From assembly GCA_028565635.1 (NCBI GenBank), contig JAOXYB010093271.1, forward strand, positions 1 through 22,024: a stretch of 22,024 nt of DNA, in the 5' to 3' direction. Positions 10,423-19,525 of the stretch are shown here, one piece after another. The stretch is from Phoronis ovalis (taxonomy: Eukaryota > Phoronida > Phoronidae). How positions within the stretch are numbered: position 1 is the stretch's first letter; every line of letters begins with the position of its first letter. The translations under genes were made by a program, and so were the position numbers. The notes beneath the pieces are model-generated. The model saw nothing but the letters and a program-made list of their open reading frames with translations. It did not search any database and was not told the origin of the DNA.

Positions 10423-10947
10423 ACAGTTCAAAATCCTAATGTCTAGATCTTTGACAAACCTGTTTTGTATAATGTCAGGACATTTGACATATTCTGAAAC
10501 GTTGTACAGAAATATGAGAACTGCCAGTTGGGTGGCATCGTGATGATATCAATGATACTAAATGAATGATATTAAGAACTTAAGATTATCCTATCACAAT
10601 GCAGACGGAAGATTTGTGGCAAAAATATTTTCTTGATAACAATGAAAGGCATTATGTAATTAAAGTGTGATGATTGTTTAAATACTTTTTGATTAAATTT
10701 ATTTTCAATTAAATTAATTTAATTCAAATTAACCCAGAATGCATCAGTCATCAACAGATGTCCTAATACAATTACAATGTTTGGTTTAAACATAATGTCA
10801 GGTAAATATGGAAAATGATTCCACTCCAGACATACTGCTCACAGGTTGAATCCAATAAAGTACACAGTAAATTCGATGAACACTTCCATCACTCTGTCTC
10901 ATGTGCCCAATTAAAGTATTTCATTTATCTGGCAATTACTTTCAGTT
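10423..10947. other. Convergent intergenic region between CAP gene and RRP15
   Basis: About 525 bases between two stop codons on opposite strands. It holds the CAP poly(A) candidate ATTAAA (10659-10664), a second plus-strand AATAAA near 10855 and a minus-strand AATAAA (10698-10703) that would suit RRP15. The two transcripts may therefore overlap at their 3' ends. I see no gene here. Confidence 0.55.
10691..10734 (+). repeat. 3' flank of CAP gene, partner of 7596-7640
   Basis: The counterpart of the duplicated 3' flank. It is AT-rich and carries TTTATT at 10698-10703, which on the minus strand reads AATAAA and could serve as poly(A) signal for the convergent RRP15 gene. Confidence 0.7.
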
Positions 10948-13900
10948 TCAACCATCAGAGTCTGAAGCACTATCCTGTTCACTTTCATTTTCAGAAACAC
11001 TTTGTTTATCCCAGTCTTTCATTTTAGCTCCCATCATAAAGTCATCTCTTAGGACACTCCAATTTGGTTTTTCACTGTCTTCAGATGTTAAGGCTATACT
11101 CTGCAAAAACAAAAACCACAATCAAATAGTTCATATACAAAGTAACTGCGACTGTTTCATTGTCCTACTGTTCCATTATTACTTGTATAGGTTATATATG
11201 TGGAGGATCTGTAACTGATTCATGAACATGAAAATGATTTGGAAATACAATTATATTGAATAAATAGCGAGTACTATGGTTGTCAAAAAATGCTTCGTGC
11301 ACCGTCTGGGAGCTTCTTTGCTAGCATTACTTGTAATATCCTTGGTCTCCCGTGCGGTTGTTAAATGGCCTATAGTAAATGACTGTCCAATAGGAGTATC
11401 ACAAAGCATGTCACTCCCATTCGTGGTATTTCACAAAACATATGCATATTGTGTTATCATTGTTCTAGCAAATGGTTACACACAAAAAGATTTATATGCA
11501 TATTAAGCTGAGTATCAAATTTGATGGTCTTTAACAGAACTTAAGAAGATCGACCTTTTCTGTGAAATTTTGTGGACTCAGTGTTGGCTTTTTTTCCAAC
11601 ACCGCACAACTTTATTCATGGGTTTGGATAATGCCTTGAGACTGCACATGCCAAGGTGTAATTCACTAGGACCATGGTTAAAAAGCAATGGTTAACCTTT
11701 TAGCAACTGCACCAAGCTAGTTTTTAAGACATTTTAAGAGAATCAAACAAAAAGAATGATTTTTCCAAGTCCATTTTGTACTATAAAATTAAGTCTTAAG
11801 CACTGTAACCAGTATAAATACCAGTAACACAAGTAACTAATGTTAAAAGTTAACCACGAGTAACTAGAAAGTTGTTATTCTTTCACTTGATTATATAAAC
11901 AAACCTTAGAGGTATCTTTTCTAGTGTCCAAAGTAACATTAGCTGTTGTTCCTTTTAGCATGTCCAGGAATGTTCCTTTATTCAGAGAATTCATAACCTT
12001 TGACCTTTTGACCTCTGATGATCCAACTTCTTTCATCTTCTCTTCTACAGTATTTTGCTGTTTTCTTACAGCATTAAATAATTGCACAACACCTCTACAA
12101 AATTGGAAGTAAACATTTAATACAATATATCACAACTGGCATTCCCAAAACCCAAACCAGGTGAAAGTGGCTTTAAACATTCAGTAAATATATATTTATT
12201 TCTACAATAGTATCAACACCGCAAACTTATGATTCAAGTTTAGTGTTGTCAGTTGTCAATTGAGAGTTCATTACACATGGAGTTCACAGTACATTCTAAC
12301 AACGGTATGTCATTCCAGGCTGACTATGATTTAGCTGTAAATATTCCAAATAAGTACACCAGAAAAGGTAAAGAGATACCTTTTTGATATTAATCTACTT
12401 TTTTACTAAAATGACGTATACAATTATTTTGATTGACCAGTAATAAGTGCGTGAACTAACTCTGACGTGTATGAACATAAACCTTAATACATACAGGTGA
12501 CATTACAGATGGTTAGCAAATTCATAACCAACAGCTCGATTTATGTGATCTGTTGCATTTTCCCACTTGCCAAATCTCAGTATGAAATAACTCACATAGA
12601 TGCAAAGTTTTAAGAAATACACTATATTTATTTATTCAACTGCAACTTTGAATGTACAAGGCAGCCTATAAAGTTAATTAAAAAGATGTTGCCTATTACT
12701 CATACATGTGATTTTCAAGACAAAACACAACAGAGGCAGATCCAGAATTTTATTTTTTTTCATCAAATTCGTCTATACCTCCTAATCTGCCACTGCACTA
12801 CAAGAAAAATTAACCAAAATACATATGATGCACTTTTCTTACTTTGTTGCAATCCTTTGTAGATTCCTTTCTTTTTCTTTATCAGCCACAATATCAGGCT
12901 TCACTTTGCACATATCTTCCCACAATCTCTTCTACAAAACAAAAGTAATCCAAACAACTGTGCTGTTCAATGACATTCAAAAATTATGCAAGACTGGAGA
13001 GATGACTAACTTTTGTGGACAGAAGATTAATAGAAACATACAGCAATACTGAAATATTATGCATGCACCAGGTAGTACGGCAAATTGAACAAACACAATC
13101 CCAGAATTCACAGCAGTTCATTTATAATTAAGTATTGTAAGATTGATTGGGTTTATTTAACCACCTGGTGCCTTCTGATTTCTTTGGATTGTGAAATCTA
13201 CTACTAAATGTCAATCTTTTCTATAGTAAGGAGATGGGTTATTTACATTGCTATTCCACATTCTAAGAATATACGAATAATAACTTACAGTTTAACAGAG
13301 AATTAATGGTAAAAATTAGTGAACAATAAAACATTTGGAACATACAGTTTCTACATATTAAAACTTTAATGCAAGTTGAGACAAAACAATGTTACGCAGG
13401 GATTATAAATCAACTAAGTTACATACACAGGTAATTGTACCTATGTGATGTTATTGATATTAAATAATTAAAAAACTTATTAATCCCCAAGCAAGTGACA
13501 CTTTCAGTGGTACAGAATCATATAAATGCAAAAACTTTGAAAAATATCGCATTAAAACCTTGAATCTCCTCTCTTTTTCAGTCTTATAATCCCATTCCTC
13601 TTCATGCTCTTGCTCAGTTTTCTCACCAGTTTTAGTTTTCTTAATTTTGCCTTCATTATCAACAACTTCAACGTCATGTATTTTTTCCTTTTCTTGTTTT
13701 GAACTGTCTGTCTGTTTTTTAGCTTTTGTTAATATTGTGTGTTTTGTATCTTTGCTCTGTTTCTGTAATATTTTTGCCATTGCATCTGCCCATCCATGGC
13801 TAGTCCTTGTGTCATTTGAATCTGTGTCATTTGTTGTATTTTCTAAATCTGCATCAGATTCAATATCTGCCTCCATTTTTATCCCCTCGCTGCTTGAATC

Positions 13901-15487
13901 TGGAATAAAACAACTAGAGTTAAAACTTGATTAAATAAGGCATGTCTATGTTCGTCTTACTTGTTTTCACGCTTTTATGTACTTACACTTGGCCATTGTA
14001 CAAATTTATAGTTTCTTAGTAAACCATAGCACACTACAACAACATACAGTTTTTTTTATAATTTCTAAAAAAATGATGGCAACAAAAGAAGGTGTTGCTT
14101 GAATTAATGATAGTGTTAAGTATAAATAAAGACAATATCAATACATTTGCAACTGTAATTTATCAGGGCCAACAAGAGTCTATTATTTATTTTGCTTCCA
14201 TTTCATTTATTCCTCCTATGGTAGTAATAAAAATAGCCAATTGGCCTGCCTATTAATAATTCTAGAAGGTAAATTTGTTAAATTGTAATCTAGTATTATG
14301 TATACTATGAAATTAGGGATGAAATGTAACAGTACCAGTTTCGTGACGTTCGTGCTACACCTCATATCTTCTGACAAGTCAGAAGTTCGTTATCATGAGG
14401 CATAGCACTAAAAAAACATCATGAAACTGGGACTACTACATTTCATAGAGGTCCTGCCCAGGGAGTTCTGCCTACATGACTGTTGGGTCATGACCCTCTA
14501 TCAGCCTATGCATTAAAAACTGTTCAAAAGTTTCCCCAAGTGTTAAAAAAAATTCTATGCCTCGTATCAAACATATTGTTTTTTTGGTTGAAAATCTTCA
14601 ATAGCTTTTAACATACAGAAGGAAGTTCATAACCTTACGGCTCCGCCACAGGCAAGCCATAGTATTAGTAGGGTCATGTCCCGGGGGTCATGTACTGTAC
14701 TAGAAATGTAGCAGTCTAAATCTATTTCTACATCAATCCCGGGAAGAACCATACGGTATGTGATCCCACTGAGCCTCGTGAAGAGCAATAACGAGTGCTA
14801 CCATCACCAACTGCAAGTGCTATCTATATGAAAGATTGCTATACACGGGGAACCAGTGAATTACTCCATTCTCGTTCCAGATCTTATATCTTTCTCAGAT
14901 CTGTTCTTGACTTTACCACTGACGTTCACAACAATATACCCTCACCAAGAAGATTCCATTCGACCACAATCTCCACAGTTCTTGGAAAGGAGCTACTATT
15001 AATATTTATACAGGTCAGTATTTGACAGTGGTCTAATATTGTAATAAAGTATAAGGAATGGCTTGATCTTGTCTATCTAGTGCAGTAGTGGATTGTTGTA
15101 TACTATGCGACATTTGAATAACAATATTATTGTTGAAAAAGACCGTAAGTCGTGCTATTTTTCGCCTTTCTTGTACAGATGAGCATTTCACTTTCTTCAG
15201 ACGAGTACGGCAGTAGGCAGTACAAATTGAGCCAGTACAAATGGCAGTAATAAATCAGGTATTATACTAATATATACTATTATAAATAATCTTAGACTAG
15301 ATCAGCAGTCGTGTAAAAAGTTTAATTTTAATTCTAAAAGCGAGCTCAGCTTACTATATTTAATAATTTTAACTACTGTAAACATTTAAAAGAACAAATT
15401 GTTATCATACTTACCACTAAGGTCATCAGACAATCCCTGAATATTATCTGAAACTTTCGATGCTTTTAATACCTCTGTTGAAGCCAT
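10948..15487 (-). CDS. RRP15: RRP15, ribosomal RNA processing protein 15, five exons, complete
   Basis: On the minus strand, exons 15487-15415, 13899-13559, 12931-12843, 12094-11905 and 11100-10948 (TGA) join with consistent phases and GT-AG sites into 281 aa; the human protein is about 282 aa. The acidic Ser/Asp-rich N-terminus is followed by the family hallmark [12 protein letters not shown], a Lys-rich charged stretch, [34 protein letters not shown], and the C-terminal motif [19 protein letters not shown] ending in an SDSDG tail. RRP15 is a nucleolar factor needed for maturation of large-subunit pre-rRNA in pre-60S particles. The start is the ATG of MASTEVLK, the first in the exon. The donors of exon 2 (GTTTTA) and exon 4 (GTTTGT) are weak compared with GTAAGT and GTAAGA in exons 1 and 3. 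Intron 1 is the largest, at about 1.5 kb. Confidence 0.95.
11101..11904. other. RRP15 intron 4, with one unexplained open block
   Basis: This 804-base intron contains a less AT-rich block at about 11280-11420. It is open on the plus strand (11276-11506) and partly open on the minus strand (about 11275-11405). I recognise no protein in either direction, and the block could be a fragment of an old repeat. I found no convincing C/D snoRNA boxes in this or the other RRP15 introns on the host strand, although ribosome-biogenesis genes often host snoRNAs. Confidence 0.4.
12731..12795. mobile_element. 65-bp hAT-like MITE remnant in RRP15 intron 3
   Basis: Left end CAGAGGCAGATCCAGAATTT; right end ATCTGCCACTG, which is the reverse complement of CAGTGGCAGAT. 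The 11-bp termini differ at one base, and the CAG start with a CAGTGGCGGATC-like sequence is typical of hAT-type terminal inverted repeats. The 8-bp flanks (aaacacaa / cactacaa) agree at only five positions, so the target-site duplication is decayed or absent. The same terminal sequence recurs at 21779. Confidence 0.65.
14319..14446. repeat. 128-bp fold-back (inverted-repeat) element in RRP15 intron 1
   Basis: A near-continuous hairpin. Arms pair ATGAAATGTA with TACATTTCAT, CCAGTTTCGTGA with TCATGAAACTGG, GTGCTA-CCTCAT with ATGAGG-TAGCAC, and CTTCTGA (14368-14374) with TCAGAAG (14379-14385) around a 4-base loop CAAG. The paired arms have only scattered mismatches. It is probably a fold-back MITE, and transcribed from either strand it would form a long RNA hairpin. 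Confidence 0.85.
14485..14496. promoter_or_regulatory. Perfect palindrome GGGTCATGACCC
   Basis: Two nuclear-receptor half-sites (RGGTCA) inverted with no spacer, one base per arm away from the classical palindromic thyroid-type element AGGTCATGACCT. Two more GGGTCATGT copies lie in direct orientation at 14671-14679 and 14685-14693. All are inside RRP15 intron 1. Binding is inference; the palindrome may simply belong to a repeat. Confidence 0.35.
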
Positions 15488-15550
15488 GCTTGCTTTATGT
15501 GTGGTGAAGTAATAACAAACTGAGGAAAAGGATATCCTGTAACATGTTAA

Positions 15551-15564
15551 GCGCCCTCTGGTGT
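15551..15564 (-). promoter_or_regulatory. CTCF-like motif upstream of RRP15
   Basis: The minus strand reads ACACCAGAGGGCGC, matching the bilaterian CTCF core CCASYAGRKGGCRS at 13 of 14 positions. It lies 64-77 bases upstream of the RRP15 start codon and directly beside the minisatellite array. The role is inference from the motif alone. Confidence 0.45.
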
Positions 15565-15592
15565 CCATCACAGAGTAAAAAAAACCCCTGAC

Positions 15593-15920
15593 CCTGTAGT
15601 AAATAAAGGTTACCAAAAATTAATATACCCTGTCGTAAATTTAAAAAAACATGAAAGTATAACCTGTTGTAAATAACTTTCCAGAAATAGATACCTGTAT
15701 AAAATTCCCTTTGTAAATTAAGTGCCTTGTAGTAAATAAATATGTGAAAATTTACGAACCTTAACTTTTCATACCTGTCGTAAATGCGTTTTCCAAGAAA
15801 AAAACCCTGTGGTAAACGAATACTTTTTGAACATATACCGTGGTAAATATCCAACAAGAAAAGTACACCCTGTGGTAAATAAGGCCCTGAGAAGTGTGAA
15901 AAACATATCCTGTGGTAAAT
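15593..15920. repeat. Degenerate minisatellite, core CCTGTNGTAAAT, about 32-bp period
   Basis: Eleven copies, some imperfect, start near 15593, 15629, 15663, 15694, 15708, 15725, 15774, 15806, 15838, 15869 and 15909. Most steps are 31-36 bp, with two closely spaced units summing to 31. Only the 12-base core is conserved; the intervening sequence differs at every step, and position 6 (A, C, T or G) varies in a regional way, with GGTAAA in the last four. The array begins about 105 bp upstream of the RRP15 start codon. The open frames through it on the minus strand (15495-15965, 15761-16045) are by-products of the repeat. Confidence 0.85.
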
Positions 15921-16798
15921 GGGCGCACATATATATAGATTGATTTTTGAATGACAGTGCCCCACGCCGGGGGTTTTGCGCCCGAAATAACCAGTAAAAT
16001 GTAAGTCCCCTGTAGCCGAATGTAGCTCATAACCGACAGAAGCAATTTACCGGAAAATATAATAGACTCTGTCTGTGAGATTACAGATTCCGTTTACATA
16101 AAAGTGCTCAAACTGAAATTAGAAAAAAAGGTATAATAACTTTATTTGATGCATGCGGTGCATGAAAGTCGAAAGATGTCATACGTATCGATGATGATGA
16201 TGATAGCTTGATTTCCTCGGGTATAACCCTTCCTCACTTGTAGCATTGCACCGCAGCAATCCGTCCACGGGTGCGCCACACGATGGATGTATAATTAGAT
16301 ATCATATTTAAATGAGCATTGTGATCCATTTATACTCGTCCGGCAGTAGTAGTGTGTGGCAATTTCGAATGCTTATTGCACGGGGGCCCGGAGGCTTATT
16401 GTTAGTGCAGCATTATTAACGGTGATTTGCGAAACAAGTATTTTCTTAAAAAGCGGCTATTTTTTGCTTTTCGTAGCTCATATAGGTACCCAACTATTCT
16501 CACTGTCCCTCCGAGACTAAGACACAGCAAAAAAAACATCGACGCATGCATCAGAAATTACAAGCGTAAATTATTAAGAAAATATATATTTAAAAGTATC
16601 AATAGTCACAGTGTCTTTGAGTTACAATAAGAGGCGAAGCAACTGTATTATTTTTATACAAACAGTTGTGTCAAATCCCAGTATCAAGCTTGTATAAGCC
16701 GGGCCAAGACTATAGCTAACTGCATAAAGTTATGAAGAATTAAAGAGCTTTTCGTTTATATCTTATTGTACATTTGAATTATAATTGCATTTGGCGCT
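15921..16798. other. Region between minisatellite and 86-codon ORF
   Basis: No gene is recognised. It contains a (GAT)5 run at 16190-16204 and an inverted repeat TGCGGTGCA / TGCACCGCA (16154-16162 and 16247-16255), enclosing a near-palindrome around GGGTATAACCC. A less AT-rich patch at 16250-16420 is open at 16427-16630 on the plus strand but has no ATG. The 16150-16400 block could be a dispersed repeat or a promoter. Confidence 0.4.
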
Positions 16799-17059
16799 TT
16801 AGTGCAATGGCAAGTTGCACTGTGTGAGCATCCTTATAAAAGCTTGTACACTTGCTGAAGTTAATTGATCCTTATGATTACTTTGTGTTCCGTAGAATTC
16901 TTGACAGGCAGTGTGAGAGTCCTGAATTGGGTATGGCAGGTATTGGGACTGCGTTGGTCCAACGTTTTCAGCACGCTTTGTACGTAAATGTACAGTGTTC
17001 TTCACGTAAACGGCGTAAACCCGCTTGAGATATCCATCTATAGATTCTTGATAAGTCAT
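16799..17059 (-). CDS. Unrecognised 86-aa protein, single ORF
   Basis: ATG to TAA on the minus strand, with A at -3 (gaaaatATGa). Codons are varied and balanced, unlike the AT-rich surroundings, and the product is not low-complexity: MTYQESIDGYLKRVYAVYV at the start, a Tyr/Pro-rich middle (YLPYPIQDSH) and a QAFIRMLTQCN end. There is no signal peptide or membrane segment and only two cysteines (residues about 53 and 82). I recognise no family. It could be a whole small gene or one exon of a larger one. Upstream of it lie tandem AP-1 motifs (17318-17333) and a kappaB-like palindrome (17437-17447). Confidence 0.5.
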   Translation of the reverse strand: MTYQESIDGYLKRVYAVYVKNTVHLRTKRAENVGPTQSQYLPYPIQDSHTACQEFYGTQSNHKDQLTSASVQAFIRMLTQCNLPLH

Positions 17060-17317
17060 ATTTTCCTCGTTTGCATTAGTTTGTAATCGTAATTATTTAT
17101 TATGTTCCATTCGTTAGAAATGCAATTTCCTACAAAAAGTACATACATGGTGGTGAACCTTTTTTCCGAGGTGAAAACGTTACATATACAAATACCAAAC
17201 ATTTATTCTATAAGGAAATTCTACAACAACATTTTATTAGTTATGCTCTGCAAAATAAATAGATGTGTACTCCAATAATAGATGATGCGCTGTTTCCGAT
17301 ATGTTCTATCGATAAGA

Positions 17318-17333
17318 TGAGTCACCTGAGTCA
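17318..17333. promoter_or_regulatory. Tandem AP-1 motifs (TGAGTCA twice)
   Basis: TGAGTCA at 17318-17324 and again at 17327-17333, a 9-bp offset, so both face nearly the same side of the helix. They lie about 260 bp upstream of the 86-codon ORF. Bilaterian Fos/Jun dimers bind this exact 7-mer; activity here is inference. Confidence 0.45.
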
Positions 17334-17436
17334 CGAACATGTGTATCTTCATGTGTTCAATGCTACTGCACTGCAACGTCCAGGGAATAATAATAAATCC
17401 TTTTTTTCTTATTTATGTACTCGTTCTTGTGAGTGA

Positions 17437-17447
17437 GGGGATTCCCC
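17437..17447. promoter_or_regulatory. Perfect kappaB-like palindrome GGGGATTCCCC
   Basis: An exact match to the NF-kappaB/Rel consensus (GGGRNWYYCC) with full dyad symmetry, about 380 bp upstream of the 86-codon ORF and 105 bp beyond the AP-1 pair. An E2F-like TTGGCGGG (minus strand, about 17464-17471) is next to it. Functional use is inference. Confidence 0.4.
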
Positions 17448-18330
17448 TTATGACCGCGGATGTCCCGCCAATTCCCTAATCATATATATATAGTAAGTTA
17501 ATTTTTCTTGTCTCTCTGGGTTTCCGCTCGGCCTACCTGCAGTAACAACAAGTAGGCAAAGGGGCACTAACACCGTGTTGGAACGTTACACACACAGGCA
17601 CATGTTAGTACTCAGATACAAAGTTTTAATTTCAAACTCTCCAGTAATTGTTCAGGAAGCTTTTTACAATTAAATGCTTTGCATACAGGCGCTTCTTGAA
17701 GTCCAATTTATAAGTCCAACAAAAGACTGCGATATCCCTTTGTGTTAAGGTTGCACTGGTGCAATCTATATTGGGGTTTTATTAGACTTGCGTAAGTCTA
17801 AAATGATTTTTTTTATACTGTTATTTTTTTTTGATAATGTTATTAATCTTTATTCTGATTATGTTTAATAATCATTAAACATGAATTTTATTCATTACTT
17901 TACATTTTGAAATTTTGAATTTTTTTTTATCAAATCATTTGCCAAACCATATATAAAATAAAATAGGGGGAATATATATACACTGAACATATGATATTTT
18001 ATGTTGTAGTATAAAGATTTTCTCCAACTAATAACTGAAAATATGACATCAGTGATGCATCTATTTTCTTTCGATTTTAATAGTTTTAAATTATATTAAA
18101 AATCTTCAATTTCATTCATATTTAAACATTTTCTATGTATAAAATATAACAAAATGCACATAGTTTTGCGTATGGGTGGCTTTTATGAGATGACGAGACA
18201 ACTATAGATGATGCAATTTTAGTAAGTACTGCGTTCCACAGGTGGCTGCTATACAAAGGGACTTTGTCCAAAACAAGATCTCTAAAAAGGTAGGAAAAAA
18301 GATACGTTATTGATTTTCAAAAGTAACTTA

Positions 18331-18336
18331 TTTATT
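18331..18336 (-). terminator. Poly(A) signal AATAAA for the 391-aa gene
   Basis: TTTATT on the plus strand is AATAAA on the minus strand, 13 bases after the TAA of the 391-aa ORF. That implies a very short 3' UTR if it is used. Confidence 0.5.
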
Positions 18337-18349
18337 GACGTATATCATC

Positions 18350-19525
18350 TTAGTGCCTACTTGCCTTATCATATTCGGATATAACTTTAACTCTTTCTAA
18401 AGCTCTAGGAATAATAACACTAGCAAGTTTATGCAACTTTCTCTTTCTTGGATCTTTTGGTAAGTGTGCATCATCAGACAATTTACCTTTCCCACGTGCC
18501 TTCTCGTCTGATAAAGTTTGATTCATCCATTGAAACTTTGTATACTGATTATTCGTGTTGGTTTTGCCTACTGTCGAGTTGTATAATGGCGATCTATTAA
18601 ACACCTCAGTATGTCTTCGTATGCGTACATGTTGCTTTTTCTTGGGAGGTACAGCAACAGATTCACCATCAAAGAATCTGTCGATTTTTTCTTTCATATT
18701 AGACGATTTTTCCTTTTCTTCATCTTGCAAAATTTTTACTTCTGGAAGAGATTGTCTCTTCTTTAAAATTTTAAAGAAATCTTCATCATCGACGTCACCA
18801 AATTGGTAACTTAACTTGTAAGGAGCCGATGGAATTATCGGTAATATGGGCGAGATAGTAGAAGCTACCGAAGGTTTTCTTGGAGGTGACTCTGCACGTC
18901 GAGAAAAATGATGGATATTAGGCAAAAACGGCCTGTATGTTGCAGTCTTATTCTTTTTCATAATATTGGATGTTTCTTCCTTTAAAGTTTCGTCACAGTT
19001 GACATCAGTGGCCACTGTTTCTTCTAGAATCGAAGGTAGTGTTACGTCATCTAACTCTTGTGAAACCACTATGGCTGGCAAAGTTATATCAACTGCTTTT
19101 TCTGCACTACTATTCTGCTCACCAACCACTTTTTCATTCGTTTCCTTATGGTTTAAAACAGCTAATTCGTCATTATTATTTTCCATACCACCACCATCGT
19201 TCCCATCGGAACATTTGTACTTTCGTTTTAGTGGAGGTAATAGCGAAACAGTTCTAGCAATAGTGCTGAAATCCTCCTTTGATAGTAATTCGTCACTAGT
19301 TTTGATGTGTTTGCGGTTTCTTTTCAGTTTTCTAAGTTTTTTCTTTACCAATTTTTGGTCATGAAGTATATCGCGCCTCACCATCTGTTTCTTCAGTGCT
19401 AGCTTGTACAGAAGCAAATCATGTTGACGTTTTTCTGAACTGTTTATTGTGCAGCTTCTTTGCGCGATAGCATCCAAATCTGCCAACGTTTCACCCTGTT
19501 TTACTATTGTGTGTCGAGCTGCCAT
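18350..19525 (-). CDS. Unrecognised basic protein, 391 aa, intronless
   Basis: A single uninterrupted ORF from ATG (19525, in gtaaaATGg) to TAA. Residues about 30-75 are a strongly basic, probably helical or coiled stretch (QHDLLLYKLALKKQMVRRD, then KKKLRKLKRNRKH), the latter a candidate nuclear-localisation signal. Residues 100-200 are acidic, Ser/Thr/Asn-rich and probably disordered. A Pro-rich segment (SPILPIIPSAPYKLSYQFGD, about 225-244) precedes a short acidic/aromatic motif (DDEDFFKILKKR), and the C-terminus is Lys/Arg-rich (PKDPRKRKLHKLA). There is no signal peptide or membrane span. I recognise no domain; a nuclear or cytoskeletal role would be a guess. A TCAAGGTCA nuclear-receptor half-site on the minus strand (19538-19546) and a TTTTGCGGGCG-like stretch sit just upstream of the ATG. 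The length and clean frame make a real gene likely. Confidence 0.82.
   Translation of the reverse strand: MAARHTIVKQGETLADLDAIAQRSCTINSSEKRQHDLLLYKLALKKQMVRRDILHDQKLVKKKLRKLKRNRKHIKTSDELLSKEDFSTIARTVSLLPPLKRKYKCSDGNDGGGMENNNDELAVLNHKETNEKVVGEQNSSAEKAVDITLPAIVVSQELDDVTLPSILEETVATDVNCDETLKEETSNIMKKNKTATYRPFLPNIHHFSRRAESPPRKPSVASTISPILPIIPSAPYKLSYQFGDVDDEDFFKILKKRQSLPEVKILQDEEKEKSSNMKEKIDRFFDGESVAVPPKKKQHVRIRRHTEVFNRSPLYNSTVGKTNTNNQYTKFQWMNQTLSDEKARGKGKLSDDAHLPKDPRKRKLHKLASVIIPRALERVKVISEYDKASRH

Larger units (their letters stand above)
17060..18349. other. AT-rich intergenic region between two minus-strand ORFs
   Basis: No gene is seen. Candidate regulatory sites sit at 17318-17472. From about 17800 to 18150 the DNA is extremely A/T-rich with T-runs and no structure I can assign. 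The block 17510-17600 is less AT-rich but has no long open frame. Confidence 0.5.

Noticed and set aside
11276-11506. Plus-strand 76-codon hydrophobic ORF in RRP15 intron 4
   Set aside because: No family match, it ends in AT-rich sequence, and it lies antisense within an intron. It is mentioned only as an unexplained block.
13647-13934. 95-codon plus-strand open frame rich in Ser/Phe/Val
   Set aside because: It is antisense to RRP15 exon 2, whose GWADAMAK motif fixes the coding strand.
14795-15025. Plus-strand 76-codon frame in RRP15 intron 1 with a faint likeness to the C-terminus of LINE-type proteins
   Set aside because: The start is GTG, the likeness is too weak to name, and no other retroelement parts are nearby. 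It may be a repeat fragment but is not supportable.
15593-15920. CRISPR-like layout of a short repeat with unique spacers
   Set aside because: The core is only 12 bases, is degenerate, and has irregular spacing in a eukaryotic gene context with no cas genes.
15495-16045. Long minus-strand open frames (156 and 94 codons) with Tyr/His/Gly-rich repeats
   Set aside because: They are the translation of the degenerate minisatellite core in two frames. They have no independent coding signal and overlap the RRP15 upstream region.
16427-16630. Basic 67-codon plus-strand open frame
   Set aside because: It opens with TTG, has no ATG, and its Lys/Arg richness follows from A-rich DNA.
18555-19364. Plus-strand open frames of 84-132 codons
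   Set aside because: They are antisense to the 391-aa ORF, Ser/Phe-rich as expected from reverse-reading Lys/Glu-rich codons.
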